Source: CAZADA01 sp964483775
GTDB taxonomy: Bacteria; Pseudomonadota; Alphaproteobacteria; Caulobacterales; Maricaulaceae
Direction of reading: 5' to 3'
DNA: 64,000 bases
NCBI GenBank assembly: GCA_964483775.1
Contig: CAZADA010000001.1
Coordinates: 1-64,000 of the forward strand
Shown: piece by piece, positions 17,879 through 27,001 of the stretch
Position numbering within the stretch: position 1 is the first letter of the stretch
Layout of the letters: each line of letters opens with the position of its first letter
Position numbers and translations under genes: made by a program
The notes under the pieces: model-generated
Seen by the model: only the letters and a program-made list of their open reading frames with translations
Told to the model about the DNA's origin: nothing
Databases searched by the model: none

Positions 17879-18902
17879 GGGCGTGTTCCTTGGCGGCGTT
17901 GGTCACGCGCACGAGGGCGTCGAGCGCCGCGCTGGCCTTGCCGGTGTCCACGCTCGCCTGGGCCTGGGCCAAGCCGTCGGCCAACGTGGCGGCGCGCCCT
18001 GCGACCAGCAACGCGGCTCCCGCATTCAAGCAGGCGATATCGCGCAAAGCGCCTGGTGAGCCGCCGAGCATCGCGCGGATGGCGGCGGCGTTGTCGCCCG
18101 GCCCTCCGCCCATCAGCGTATCCGGCTCACGGCGCTCAAGGCCGAGGGTCTCAGGCCGGATGGTGAGACGTTCCATCACCCCGTCGCGCAGCGAGACGGC
18201 TTGTGTGTTCGCAGCCGTCGTCACTTCATCCAGACCGTCTTCGCCGTGCACGACCAGCGCGCGTATGGCGCCCAGCGCGTTGAGCGCCTCGGCCATGGGA
18301 AGCATCAGGCGCTCGTGATTGACGCCCACCAGCTGGCGGCGCGCGCCGGCCGGATTGGCGAGCGGGCCCAGGCTGTTGAAGATGGTGCGCACCCCCAAGG
18401 CTTGGCGCGCTTTGGCCACGTGGCGCATGGCCGAGTGGTGGGCCGGGGCGAACAAAAAACACACGCCCGCTTCGGTCAGACATGCGCTCGCGGTCTCCGG
18501 CGGCGCGTCGAGCCCAACCCCAAGCGCCTCAAGCACGTCGGCCGAGCCTGATTTGCGTGTCACGGTGCGATTGCCATGCTTGGCGACCTTGGCGCCCGCG
18601 CCGGCGGCGACCAACGCGGCCGCCGTCGACACATTGAACGAGCTGTAGCCTCCGCCGGTTCCACACGTGTCGACCACATCGCGTGGCCCCTCGATGGTCA
18701 GCGCGCGCGCCCTGAGCGCCCGAGCGCCGCCGACCAGCTCATCGGCCGTCTCGCCGCGCACCTTCAGCGCGAGCAAAAAGCCTCCAACCGCAGCATCCGG
18801 CGCATCCCCATCCATCAAGTGCGCGAAGGCCGCTTCCGCCTGGTCTGCGGTCAGCGACCCGCCCTCTGCGACGGCTTTGAGGGCTTCAGCAAATGCGCTC
18901 AC
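17871..18902 (-). CDS. trpD: Anthranilate phosphoribosyltransferase
   Basis: Transfers the phosphoribosyl group from PRPP to anthranilate. The 343-residue protein has the PRPP-binding VDTCGTGGGYSSFNVSTAAA, KHGNRTVTRKSGSADVLEAL, FLFAPAHHSAMRHVAKAR, RTIFNSLGPLANPA, and the acidic motif HGEDGLDEVTT. It overlaps trpG by four bases and trpC by eight, forming a tight trpG-trpD-trpC operon. In many alphaproteobacteria moaC and moeA follow trpC before lexA; here they are absent. Confidence 0.96.
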   Translation of the reverse strand: MSAFAEALKAVAEGGSLTADQAEAAFAHLMDGDAPDAAVGGFLLALKVRGETADELVGGARALRARALTIEGPRDVVDTCGTGGGYSSFNVSTAAALVAAGAGAKVAKHGNRTVTRKSGSADVLEALGVGLDAPPETASACLTEAGVCFLFAPAHHSAMRHVAKARQALGVRTIFNSLGPLANPAGARRQLVGVNHERLMLPMAEALNALGAIRALVVHGEDGLDEVTTAANTQAVSLRDGVMERLTIRPETLGLERREPDTLMGGGPGDNAAAIRAMLGGSPGALRDIACLNAGAALLVAGRAATLADGLAQAQASVDTGKASAALDALVRVTNAAKEHARG

Positions 18903-19483
18903 GCCGCCACCCGATCGCGGACCAAATCAACAAACGAATCAACGATGCCCTGGCCGCCCTCGCACGCCACCGACTCAGGGTGGAATTGTACGCCGTGGAC
19001 CGGCCGCGCCGTGTGGCGCACGCCCATAACCACTCCGTCCGCGGTGCGCGCGGTCACATCCAGACTGTCCGGCACGGTCTCAGGCCGCAGAGCCAAGCTG
19101 TGATACCTGGTGACGCCGAGCGAAGGCGGGGCCTTGGCGAACACGCCGGAGCCGTCATGGGTGATGGCGGTGACCTTGCCGTGAACAATCGCGGGGGCGG
19201 CGTCGACCGTGGCGCCAAACGCCATGCCAATCGCCTGGTGACCCAGGCAAACGCCGAAAATGGGCAGATCGACCGGCGCTTGAGCGATGAGATCCAAACA
19301 GATTCCAGCCTGCTCCGGCCGGCCCGGCCCGGGCGACAGAACAATCGCGTCCGCCCTGCGTTCGAACGCATCGTTCACGCTTAACGCGTCGTTGCGCACC
19401 ACATCGACGTCCGCGCCGGCGCGGTGCAGGGCGTGCGCAAGATTGAACACAAAGCTGTCGTAGTTATCGATCACGAGAATCAT
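18899..19483 (-). CDS. trpG: Anthranilate synthase glutamine amidotransferase component
   Basis: Class I glutamine amidotransferase that feeds ammonia to TrpE. Start ATG 19483 (MILVIDNYDSFVFNLAHAL) sits behind a GGAG and matches the family N terminus; the open frame extends upstream without similarity. The catalytic cysteine is in FGVCLGHQAIG, and the His-Glu pair in VHGVQFHPESVACEGG. It could also serve para-aminobenzoate synthesis, as TrpG/PabA are often shared. trpE is not in the window. Confidence 0.95.
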   Translation of the reverse strand: MILVIDNYDSFVFNLAHALHRAGADVDVVRNDALSVNDAFERRADAIVLSPGPGRPEQAGICLDLIAQAPVDLPIFGVCLGHQAIGMAFGATVDAAPAIVHGKVTAITHDGSGVFAKAPPSLGVTRYHSLALRPETVPDSLDVTARTADGVVMGVRHTARPVHGVQFHPESVACEGGQGIVDSFVDLVRDRVAA

Positions 19484-19598
19484 CAGGCGGCTCCGCGACG
19501 AAGCGGGTGCATACCGCACGCGGACTCGATCGCCAAGCGTTGGAGGGACAATCCCCTGATCAACCAAGCGTTAACCATTTTCTGGCCCAATTTGGGTC

Positions 19599-20594
19599 AT
19601 GGTGATGAATGGATCAAAAAACGAAAGCGTCACACTGGTTGGAAAGCTGGATGACGCGGAGACAGCGGGCGCAAAACGCGTTGGCGTTGTCGTGGCGGCC
19701 ATGGGCTGGCTTATGACGGTCCTTGGTTTTGTGGCTTTGGCGGGCGGTTTTTGGCTGGCCTGGCAAGAAGGATCAGCGCCCCAGGCTTTGGCGGCCCAGC
19801 CGGTGGCGAACCAAGGTGCGGCGGATCGGGTCCCGACCAACGACACGCCCATCCTGGCGATGGCTTTGCGTGGTCCGAACGAGCGTGTCCAGCCATCGCT
19901 GGCGGAGCCCTATGTGGCGGTCATCATTGATGATTTGGGGCCAAGCAATGCCGCCCTCGAGCGCGTGCTCGCACTGCCCTATCCCGTGACGGCATCCATT
20001 TTACCCGACGCGCCCAGCCCAGCAGCAACGGCCAACCGCGTGCGCGCGGCCGGCGGCGAGGTGTTCGTCCATTTGCCCATGGAGCCGGAGGGGCTCGACG
20101 ATCCTGGTCCCATGGCGTTGCTAACGTGGCAGTCACCGGAAGAGATCGAAGCGCGCGCCCGCGCCGCGCTCGACGCTGTTCCCGGCGCTGTGGGCGTGAA
20201 CAACCACATGGGCAGTCGGTTTACGGCCTGCGCGGCCTGTGTCGACGTCGTCGCGCGCGTGAGCGCTGAGCGCGACCTTATGGTCGTTGATTCGCTCACC
20301 TCACCGCATTCGCAATGGGCGCAACACGCTGAGTCGCATGGTGCGCCGGCGCTGCGACGGACGGTGTTTTTGGACCACGACCGTGAGGAGACCGCCATGC
20401 GAGCGGCCTTGGCCGAGGCCGAACGCACCGCACGCGAAACCGGCATGGCGGTTGTGATTGGCCACCCCCACGCGGACGCCTTGGCTGTTCTCGAGGGATG
20501 GATGCATGACGCGGCGGACCGCGGTGTTGCGGTGGGTCCCGTTGGCGTCGCCGTCACAAGATCGCTGGTCTCGTCAGACAGCGCGGCGGCATAG
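19599..20594 (+). CDS. Divergent polysaccharide deacetylase family protein (YibQ-like)
   Basis: A 331-residue protein with a cytoplasmic N terminus, one membrane helix (about residues 27-50) and a periplasmic domain of the divergent polysaccharide deacetylase type. Visible family features are VAVIIDDLGPSNAALERVL, VTASILPDAP, GGEVFVHLPMEPEGLDDPGP, GVNNHMGSRFTA and a closing GHPHADAL. The enzymatic activity of this group is unproven. ATG 19605 is an alternative start. The gene is divergent from trpG. Confidence 0.85.
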   Translation: MVMNGSKNESVTLVGKLDDAETAGAKRVGVVVAAMGWLMTVLGFVALAGGFWLAWQEGSAPQALAAQPVANQGAADRVPTNDTPILAMALRGPNERVQPSLAEPYVAVIIDDLGPSNAALERVLALPYPVTASILPDAPSPAATANRVRAAGGEVFVHLPMEPEGLDDPGPMALLTWQSPEEIEARARAALDAVPGAVGVNNHMGSRFTACAACVDVVARVSAERDLMVVDSLTSPHSQWAQHAESHGAPALRRTVFLDHDREETAMRAALAEAERTARETGMAVVIGHPHADALAVLEGWMHDAADRGVAVGPVGVAVTRSLVSSDSAAA

Positions 20595-20628
20595 CGAACC
20601 CCTAACCAAGCATTGAGAGCGTGCGTTT

Positions 20629-22038
20629 GTGACGGCGAACGCGTACACCGCCCTGATGGCGCGCTCGTATCATGACATCGTTCCCGCCCAGGATCAGAAC
20701 CCGACGCCGCCAACGCCGGCGCGCGCCGCGGGCGTGCCCCTGGTGCGCTCGATCCTCGCCGTCGCCGGCTCGTTGTTGCTGACGTTTTCGGCGATCATGC
20801 TGGCGGTGCGCCTTCTCCAGGCCGACGCCTGGCGATTTGATCGCGACGCCACCGAAGCGGCGATCGCCATAGCGTTTCAACGGGCCGCCGGCGCCGACCC
20901 CTACGACGCCTGGACGAGCGAAATCGCCAGCGCGCTGGGTTCACAGGCTGGCGATCGTGATCCGAACTTTGACGCCGTCGCGGGCTGGTTGGCCGCCGCA
21001 CCGGACATGGTGGGCCGCGAAGCGCTGCTGGCTCGCTCCGCGCTGAAGGGGTATCCCGCGCCGCGTCTCAATGTCACTGACGCGGCCTCTGCAGCGCAAA
21101 CGGCGGCGCTGTACGCACAGGTGTTGGGTTTGGCCCGACAGAACGGCGTGGAGCCGCCAGAACGGGTCTTCCTGCCCGAGGATCTCGCCAACCATGGTGC
21201 GTGGACGTCCCCGGCGGCGGCTTCGCTCACCGAGTTCGGCCTGCAGGGCGGGCAAGCCGGGCCGCGTCCGGCGGCGAGGTTGCGCCGGGACAATGGATCC
21301 GATGTTGTCGTCTATGGCGCGCTCGCCCTGATCGTGGCGCATGCGTGTGGGCGAGCGGGTGCGGCCGAGGGGCGCGCCGCCTGTGAGAACGTGGCCATGG
21401 GGCTCGACGCGACGCCCGAGCTTGCGGTCGCGCTCAGCCTGATTGATGGCGCCCTGACTGGGGGGCTCGCATCTCACCCGGACTGGACTGAGGATACACG
21501 TCGCGCCGCTGGGGCGTACCGGATCGCGGCCCGCGAAGGCCGGCTGGCCACGAGCCTTGCGCAACCGGCCTTGCTCGACGCGCGCGCCGCTCTGATCCCT
21601 GGCGGTGAGGAGCGGATCACTAGCGTCCTGGCCAACGCTTTGGTCCAAGGACCACAGGCCGCAACCGTGGTCGACGAGCTCAACGCGGCCGTGGCGGCAA
21701 GCGTACGACCCGCAGCAGTGTCGGTGCTGGCCGATCGCCTGGGTCCGCTTGGCGCGGCCATGGCGGAGGCGTCCCCGCACACGGTCCAACAGATCATCGG
21801 CGTTGCGGGCAATGAACGAGATCTGATGCGCCTGCTTGTTGTGGCTGAGGTGAGCGGAGAGCGTTGGCCGGCGTTGTGGGCGCTGCATGGTGAGGGCGTT
21901 CGTCGCCTTGCGCGGCGCGAAATACGATGGGACACAACGCTTGTGCTGGCCGCGGCCGGCCTCCTGCTCGGCGTCGGTTTGCTCGCCGAGGCCTTTCGCG
22001 AAACCGCCGTGGCGCGCCGGCGTCGTCGCCGGCCTTGA
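20629..22038 (+). CDS. Membrane-anchored protein of unknown function
   Basis: I do not recognise this 469-residue protein. It has an N-terminal membrane helix (VRSILAVAGSLLLTFSAIML), a large alanine-rich helical region of about 350 residues, and a second membrane helix near the C terminus (TTLVLAAAGLLLGVGLLAE) ending in an arginine-rich tail (RRRRRR). Both termini are therefore predicted on the same side with the bulk of the protein outside the cytoplasm. The GTG at 20629 is the assumed start; ATG 20656 is an alternative. It follows the deacetylase gene by 34 bases and may share its transcript. Confidence 0.65.
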   Translation: MTANAYTALMARSYHDIVPAQDQNPTPPTPARAAGVPLVRSILAVAGSLLLTFSAIMLAVRLLQADAWRFDRDATEAAIAIAFQRAAGADPYDAWTSEIASALGSQAGDRDPNFDAVAGWLAAAPDMVGREALLARSALKGYPAPRLNVTDAASAAQTAALYAQVLGLARQNGVEPPERVFLPEDLANHGAWTSPAAASLTEFGLQGGQAGPRPAARLRRDNGSDVVVYGALALIVAHACGRAGAAEGRAACENVAMGLDATPELAVALSLIDGALTGGLASHPDWTEDTRRAAGAYRIAAREGRLATSLAQPALLDARAALIPGGEERITSVLANALVQGPQAATVVDELNAAVAASVRPAAVSVLADRLGPLGAAMAEASPHTVQQIIGVAGNERDLMRLLVVAEVSGERWPALWALHGEGVRRLARREIRWDTTLVLAAAGLLLGVGLLAEAFRETAVARRRRRRP

Positions 22039-22184
22039 AAACAAGCCGGCGCCATTTTTCGCCTTGATTCCGTCCGCCATTAACGCCCTGGCAAAGCCTC
22101 GCGCCCTAAGCCCTTGGTGTGCGCCGTCCCAAGCGGGGTTGTTTGGCGCAACAACGCTCGCGCAACGCCAGTGGAGGGAACGGC

Positions 22185-22520
22185 ATGAGCATGACGAGTA
22201 CCGCAAAGGTCACGGCCCGTGATGAGGTCCTTGATCCCGAAGCGATTTCCGATGTCATTTTCGGCGAGGATACGGTCACGACGGGCGATGACATGTATCG
22301 CCTGGGATTGAAGTATTCCACCGGCGCTGGAGCGCCGCTCGACCTGATCCAAGCGCACAAATGGTTCAATCTTGCCGCGCTCAACGGATCGCGCGAGGCG
22401 CGCACCTACCGTCGCGAGCTCGCCGAGCAGATGAGCAGCGAAGACGTCGCGGCCGCCCAGCGCGCCGCGCGTGAGTGGTTGCAGGCCAACTCATTTGATC
22501 CCTCGTCGCGCGCGTCCTAG
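22185..22520 (+). CDS. SEL1-like repeat protein
   Basis: A 111-residue protein with one clear Sel1-like helical repeat (MYRLGLKYSTGAGAPLDLIQ, continuing AHKWFNLAALNGSREA) and a C-terminal helix. Sel1 repeats bind proteins. There is no signal peptide, so it is probably cytoplasmic. ATG 22185 stands five bases after GGAGGGAA, which decides against the longer upstream frame. Confidence 0.78.
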   Translation: MSMTSTAKVTARDEVLDPEAISDVIFGEDTVTTGDDMYRLGLKYSTGAGAPLDLIQAHKWFNLAALNGSREARTYRRELAEQMSSEDVAAAQRAAREWLQANSFDPSSRAS

Positions 22521-22546
22521 CGCGTGTGTGTCGGTCGACTCAAGGT

Positions 22547-23269
22547 TCAGTCGGTCAGCGCATAGACGAGTTGCAAATCCAAGCGGACGCGTTTGAAGAC
22601 CTGGTGTTGCGCGTCTCTGCCGTCGTCGTGCTCGCCCGTGACGACCAAGGGCGTATCCGAGGCCGAGGCTAACGGCCCCAGCGTCGCGCCGGCATCTTGC
22701 GCCAATTGTTCTGCGGAGGCGTGCGCGACCGTGCGCGCCTCGGCCGCCAAAGAACGACGCAGGCCGTTCAATTCGTCGGTCAGCGCTGTAATTTCGTAGA
22801 TCGGACGGTCTGCGCGCGCCGGCACGCCAAGACCCAAAAGCGGGTTCAGATCCAGGCTCACCGCGGTCACCCGATCGATTTCACTGGTGCGCACCGTGAT
22901 GGTTTGCGCCAAGTCGAGGAAGCCTTCCGCATCTTCAGACAGCCTTTGGCCTTCGACATGGATCTCAGCCAGATCAAAACCCTGTTCTTGAAGAAACGCG
23001 CGCACCGTCGCGACATCCGCGCTGAGAGCTTCGGCGACGATCGCCAAGTCAGCGCCCTGCCGCGCCACGGTGATGGACCAGCTCGCCAAATCTGACGGCA
23101 ACAAACGTTCGGCTTGCCCAGATACCGTGATCAGACGTTCGGACGTCTCGGCTTCCCCGCTGATGTCCCGGTTCGAAAGGCCGGCAAAGGCGATGCCGAC
23201 GGCCAGAATGGCGCTGGCGGCCAAAACCGAAAACGGGCCAACCCCGCCGCCGTCACGTCCATAGGCCAT
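22547..23269 (-). CDS. SIMPL domain (DUF541) envelope protein
   Basis: A 240-residue exported protein of the SIMPL/DUF541 family (relatives of E. coli YggE), anchored by an N-terminal helix (FSVLAASAILAVGIAFAGL). The family opening is ITVSGQAERLLPSDLASWSI, followed by helical blocks with AQTITVRTSEIDRV. Members form ring-like oligomers in the periplasm and have been linked to oxidative stress; a defined activity is lacking. Start ATG 23269 is seven bases after AAGGAG and is preferred over the longer frame to 23290. Confidence 0.83.
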   Translation of the reverse strand: MAYGRDGGGVGPFSVLAASAILAVGIAFAGLSNRDISGEAETSERLITVSGQAERLLPSDLASWSITVARQGADLAIVAEALSADVATVRAFLQEQGFDLAEIHVEGQRLSEDAEGFLDLAQTITVRTSEIDRVTAVSLDLNPLLGLGVPARADRPIYEITALTDELNGLRRSLAAEARTVAHASAEQLAQDAGATLGPLASASDTPLVVTGEHDDGRDAQHQVFKRVRLDLQLVYALTD

Positions 23270-23389
23270 GGTGAGTCTCCTTCCCGCCAATGCATCGCCG
23301 TACCGCTAACGCGGTTGAAACGCCGCGTTAAGCCGTCCCTTCAGCTCCCATGCGATCAGTCTGTCGGCAAGCCCTGATGCGCCGAACCC

Positions 23390-25531
23390 TCAGCGTGGGT
23401 CGTCATCTTCATCGCGCTCGCGGTTGCGCAGAAAGCCGGACAGGGCGTCACGTACGGTGTCTGCGTCGCCTTGGCCGCTGATGACGTCGGTGATCACGCC
23501 GGCCGCGACGTCATCGCCCACCAACCGGTTGATCGCCAATCCGCTCCAAGCCGTCGCAATGGCTTCGGTGTCCGGCTCCACCGACACACCGCCCCACGAG
23601 CCAGCGATGAGCAGCGGAATGCCCCCCTCGGCGAGCGCTGCGACCGTGCGATCACCGCCAAGGTCAAGCAATTGAGGCGTCAGATTGAAACGCACAGACT
23701 GATTGGCGATGTCGAGCGAGCCCGATCCGAAAGCGGCGAAATCACCGCTCTGCATGCGAAAGTCCCGACTGATCGCCACGCCGTCAGCGACCGTGAAAGC
23801 CCCGCCCATATTGTCAAAGCTGGTCAGCTGACCTTCGCCGCGTGCGGCGTTGATGACGCCGAACACGCCTTGGGGAGTCACCTGGCCGCCGGACAACTCA
23901 CCCAGCGCATCGCGAATGCCGCCAATATCAAGGCCGCCAACGCCCCCGTCGACAAAGGCGTATGACCCCGCTCCTTGGAGCGACTGCATCCAATCGGCCA
24001 GGCTCGCTCCGCTACCGCGCAACGAAAGCTCTGCGCCGCCCGCGCCGGTCAGGCGCCCAAAGCCCGCCACAGCGTCCAAGAAGGGCGAGGCGTTGATCTC
24101 GGCCAGCGAGACATCCAAGGCAAAACTTGGGGCCCGCTCAGCGTCCACAAGCGCGGCGCGCCCGGCATTGACGATCAGCTCACCGGTCACCGCTCCGCCA
24201 TAAGCTTCAAGACGCTGCAGATCGGCCACCAGCCGTCCGTCGCGCAAGGTTGTGGTCAGCACGCCCGAACCGGTCTCCACCGCGCCAAACCGCAGGCCGT
24301 CGACCTCCAGTTCAAAGTCCGCGTCGACAAGACCAAACGCGGTTAAATCAAACGCTTCGGTGTCCCAGCTGGGTTCGGCTGCCGCTTGGCTCGCTTGTGC
24401 GCCGCTTGCCGAGGAGGGCGAGCCCGAGGCCGGCGCGTTCGCGGTAACATCACCGCCTTCGGGTGCGGCTGGCGCATACGGCGTCAGGTCCGCCACGCCA
24501 TTGACCGACAAGCGTCCCGTGACAAGCGGTCGCGGCTCGCGCAATTCGATCGCGATGGTTCCGCGTCCGCGCAAATCGTCCAAGGTGACGGTGGCGTCAT
24601 CGAACCCAATGCGCGTGAAGTCGCCAGCCGCGCGACCTTCGATGCGCGCAGGTCCATACACGCCCGCCGGCAGTGCGGCCGGATCCTCCGACAATGCGCG
24701 CACAGACGGCGCGTCCACGAGCGCGTCGCCCGAATAGGTCAGCGACGCACCCTCGTCGATGACGCCATCAAAGCTGGCGGTGAGTGTCGGGCTTTCAAAG
24801 GTCGCCGCAAGCCCGGCCTCGCGCCCGTCAAACACATCGCGCAAGGTCGTGACCGTCGCGGTCAACGCTTGGGGCGCGCCGTCGAGCGTAAACGTGCTGT
24901 CGAGCACCAAAGGTTCGTCAAAGCTCTCCAACGTGAAGGTGGCGTTCAGCGCCTCGATCACGGTTTGCGTCTCGGCCTTGTGGTCAATGTACACGCCCGA
25001 CCCGTCCTGGATCCGGACATCGCCCAGTCTGGCGTCGAGCGTGACAGCGCCCGGCGTGCGCTCAAAGCCGTCAGTCTCGCTGGGTGAAGGCCCAGGGGTA
25101 GGGGAGCCATTGTCCGCGTTGTCGGCCGGCTCATCCGCGGGCGCACCGAGCATCCAATTGTTGGAACCGTCGGCTTTCGCCTCCAGCCGCAGGTTGGGGC
25201 GCACCAAGACAAACTCGCGGACTTCCACGCGACGGGCGAAAAGCGGCGCCAAAGCAACCCCAACACGCAACTCGTCAATCTGTGCGAACGGCTCCTCGCC
25301 AAAGCCTTCCGCGTTGGCGATGGTCACGCCTTCGGCGCGCGCCGAGAAACTGGGGAGCACGGCAAAACGCACGTCGCCACCGATGGTCACCTCGCGCCCG
25401 ACCGCCGCACTGGCTTGTTCTTGGACAAAAGCGCGCAGCTTGTCCTGCGGTATCAGCATCGGCGCGAAAACCGCCGCGCCGCCCGCCAAAACAATCAAAC
25501 CTCCAACGATCCCGATAATCCAGCGCAGCAT
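23390..25531 (-). CDS. AsmA family protein
   Basis: A 713-residue AsmA-type protein, inner-membrane anchored (LRWIIGIVGGLIVLAGGAAVF) with a long beta-rich periplasmic part. AsmA-like proteins are related to eukaryotic lipid-transfer proteins and are thought to carry phospholipids between membranes. Characteristic are VGREVTIGGDVRFAVLPS and the C-terminal AsmA domain with SLRGSGASLADWMQSLQGAG and FNLTPQLLDLGG. A low-complexity linker (NADNGSPTPGPSPSETDG) interrupts the N-terminal domain. ATG 25531 follows AAGGGAACAGG. Confidence 0.88.
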   Translation of the reverse strand: MLRWIIGIVGGLIVLAGGAAVFAPMLIPQDKLRAFVQEQASAAVGREVTIGGDVRFAVLPSFSARAEGVTIANAEGFGEEPFAQIDELRVGVALAPLFARRVEVREFVLVRPNLRLEAKADGSNNWMLGAPADEPADNADNGSPTPGPSPSETDGFERTPGAVTLDARLGDVRIQDGSGVYIDHKAETQTVIEALNATFTLESFDEPLVLDSTFTLDGAPQALTATVTTLRDVFDGREAGLAATFESPTLTASFDGVIDEGASLTYSGDALVDAPSVRALSEDPAALPAGVYGPARIEGRAAGDFTRIGFDDATVTLDDLRGRGTIAIELREPRPLVTGRLSVNGVADLTPYAPAAPEGGDVTANAPASGSPSSASGAQASQAAAEPSWDTEAFDLTAFGLVDADFELEVDGLRFGAVETGSGVLTTTLRDGRLVADLQRLEAYGGAVTGELIVNAGRAALVDAERAPSFALDVSLAEINASPFLDAVAGFGRLTGAGGAELSLRGSGASLADWMQSLQGAGSYAFVDGGVGGLDIGGIRDALGELSGGQVTPQGVFGVINAARGEGQLTSFDNMGGAFTVADGVAISRDFRMQSGDFAAFGSGSLDIANQSVRFNLTPQLLDLGGDRTVAALAEGGIPLLIAGSWGGVSVEPDTEAIATAWSGLAINRLVGDDVAAGVITDVISGQGDADTVRDALSGFLRNRERDEDDDPR

Positions 25532-25659
25532 GGTCAACCTGTTCCCTTATGACGCGTCAGACTGTATTTAGGTGTTTGCAGGCGGCGTGTCTTGTGTCGT
25601 GAGCGCACAAAGACGTGTGTCCGTTCGCAGGGCGAGCCAAGCTCCAGGGGAGAAACGTG

Positions 25660-26472
25660 ATGGACGACGCGAAAACACCCACCATTGTGATGAAACGCCG
25701 CGATTTGATCCGTGGCTTGGCGGCCGGGACCGTGATCGCCTATTTGCCGAGTTGTGAAACTCTGCCTGACGGGACAACGGCGTTCACTGGCGGATCATTT
25801 TTGATCTCTGACCAGCAACTGGAATTGTTGTCGCGCGAGTCCTGGAACGAATTGCGAGCCCAGGAGAGCATCTCCTCGAACGTGAGTTACAATCGTCAGC
25901 TCGGGCGCATCGGTGAGCGCGTCACCAACGCCTCGGGGCAGGGCGCGATGCCGTGGGAATACGCAGTATTTGAGTCGGAACAGGTCAACGCGTTTGTGCT
26001 GCCGAGCCGACAAGTCGGCTTCTACACCGGCCTGCTCGAACTGGCCGACAATGACGACCAGGTCGCCACGGTCATGGGGCATGAAGTCGCGCACGTGACC
26101 TACAAGCACTCCAAACAGCGTTACGCCCAGGCGCTCGCGGCCGCTGGCGTTACCGGCATCGCCGCCGTCGCGTTGGAAGCGGGCGACGTCGACAATTCGG
26201 GCGTCATCGCCGCTGCGATCGGCTTGGGGCTGCAATTCGGCGTTCTGCTCCCCTATTCGCGCCAACATGAGCTTCAGGCCGACGCTGAAGGGCTCAGATA
26301 TATGGCCGAAGCGGGGTATGACGCCTATGAGGCCGTCCGGTTCTGGGAGAAAATGGAATCCAACAACGCCGGCGGTCGCCCACCGGAGTTTCTGTCCACC
26401 CACCCCGATCCCGGCCGGCGCATCGAGCGGCTGGACCAACTGGCCCGGAACATGGGGTTCACCCCAAGCTAG
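25660..26472 (+). CDS. M48 family zinc metalloprotease, probable lipoprotein
   Basis: A 270-residue periplasmic peptidase of family M48 (Oma1/LoiP-like), associated with outer-membrane protein quality control in relatives. The N terminus has a twin-arginine-like motif (MKRRDLIRGLAAGTVIA) and a cysteine shortly after (LPSCETL), suggesting an acylated lipoprotein. The zinc site is VMGHEVAHVTYKHSKQRYAQ with the third ligand in HELQADAEGLRYM. The C terminus has FLSTHPDPGRRIERL, typical of the family. Start ATG 25660 follows GGGGAGAAACGTG. Confidence 0.9.
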   Translation: MDDAKTPTIVMKRRDLIRGLAAGTVIAYLPSCETLPDGTTAFTGGSFLISDQQLELLSRESWNELRAQESISSNVSYNRQLGRIGERVTNASGQGAMPWEYAVFESEQVNAFVLPSRQVGFYTGLLELADNDDQVATVMGHEVAHVTYKHSKQRYAQALAAAGVTGIAAVALEAGDVDNSGVIAAAIGLGLQFGVLLPYSRQHELQADAEGLRYMAEAGYDAYEAVRFWEKMESNNAGGRPPEFLSTHPDPGRRIERLDQLARNMGFTPS

Positions 26473-26492
26473 GTCACGTGACGGCGAAAGAC

Positions 26493-26516
26493 GGCGGCCT
26501 GCGTCTTCCGGCCGCC
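26493..26516. terminator. Hairpin after the M48 gene, possible terminator
   Basis: Perfect 7-bp arms (GGCGGCC and GGCCGCC) enclose a 10-base loop, 20 bases past the M48 stop codon. There is no run of T after it, so intrinsic termination is only a possibility. Confidence 0.3.
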
Positions 26517-26625
26517 CGCCTCGGTTGCAGCGAACGGCGCGGCCGCCGCGCAAAACTGTGATGGGGCGAGGGGTGAAACGCCTTGCCCCCGGGCAGCCGG
26601 GCGCGTAAAACGCTGCGCTTACTGC

Positions 26626-26702
26626 GCCGCCTTAGCTCAGTCGGTTAGAGCGCTAGATTGTGGATCTAGAGGTCCCCCGTTCGAACCGGGGAGGCGGTAC
26701 CA
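26626..26702 (+). tRNA. tRNA-His (GTG anticodon)
   Basis: A complete cloverleaf with encoded CCA. The acceptor arms are GCCGCCT and AGGCGGT, the D stem GCTC/GAGC, the anticodon stem CTAGA/TCTAG around loop TTGTGGA (anticodon GTG), and the T arm CCCCG TTCGAAC CGGGG. The discriminator base 73 is A and the base before position 1 is C, so no G-1 is encoded. That is the known unusual state of alphaproteobacterial tRNA-His. Confidence 0.96.
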
Positions 26703-27001
26703 TTGCTTTTAATGGATGAGCGCACGTACGGCGCCGGACAGCGCCGTGCTGCTGGCAACGTCCTGGCGAGGCAGGCGCGTCTGCCTTGGGTGAAATGGGC
26801 GACTCTACCAGATACCGATCAATCGCGGCCGCAGCTTGCGCCCGGTAGGCCGGATCGAACGGCGCATGGAGTCATGTCATCGCGAAACCGGGCCGCTTGT
26901 ATCCCAACTGCGCCGACACGTCCCGCGCATCGGCGTAGGGGCCTGCTCCCCAACGCGGGTCGGCGGAACGGGGTCCCTGTTATGGGTCGTGGCCATCAAG
27001 A
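26703..27001. other. Intergenic region without a convincing gene
   Basis: About 300 bases between tRNA-His and the convergent hydrolase gene. On the minus strand a protein-like frame (containing DPRWGAGPYADARDVSAQLG and, after an in-frame TGA, DPAYRAQAAAAIDRYLVE) can be read between about 26965 and 26790. With the stop codon and no recognisable family it may be a decayed gene, or chance coding potential in GC-rich DNA. Confidence 0.4.
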
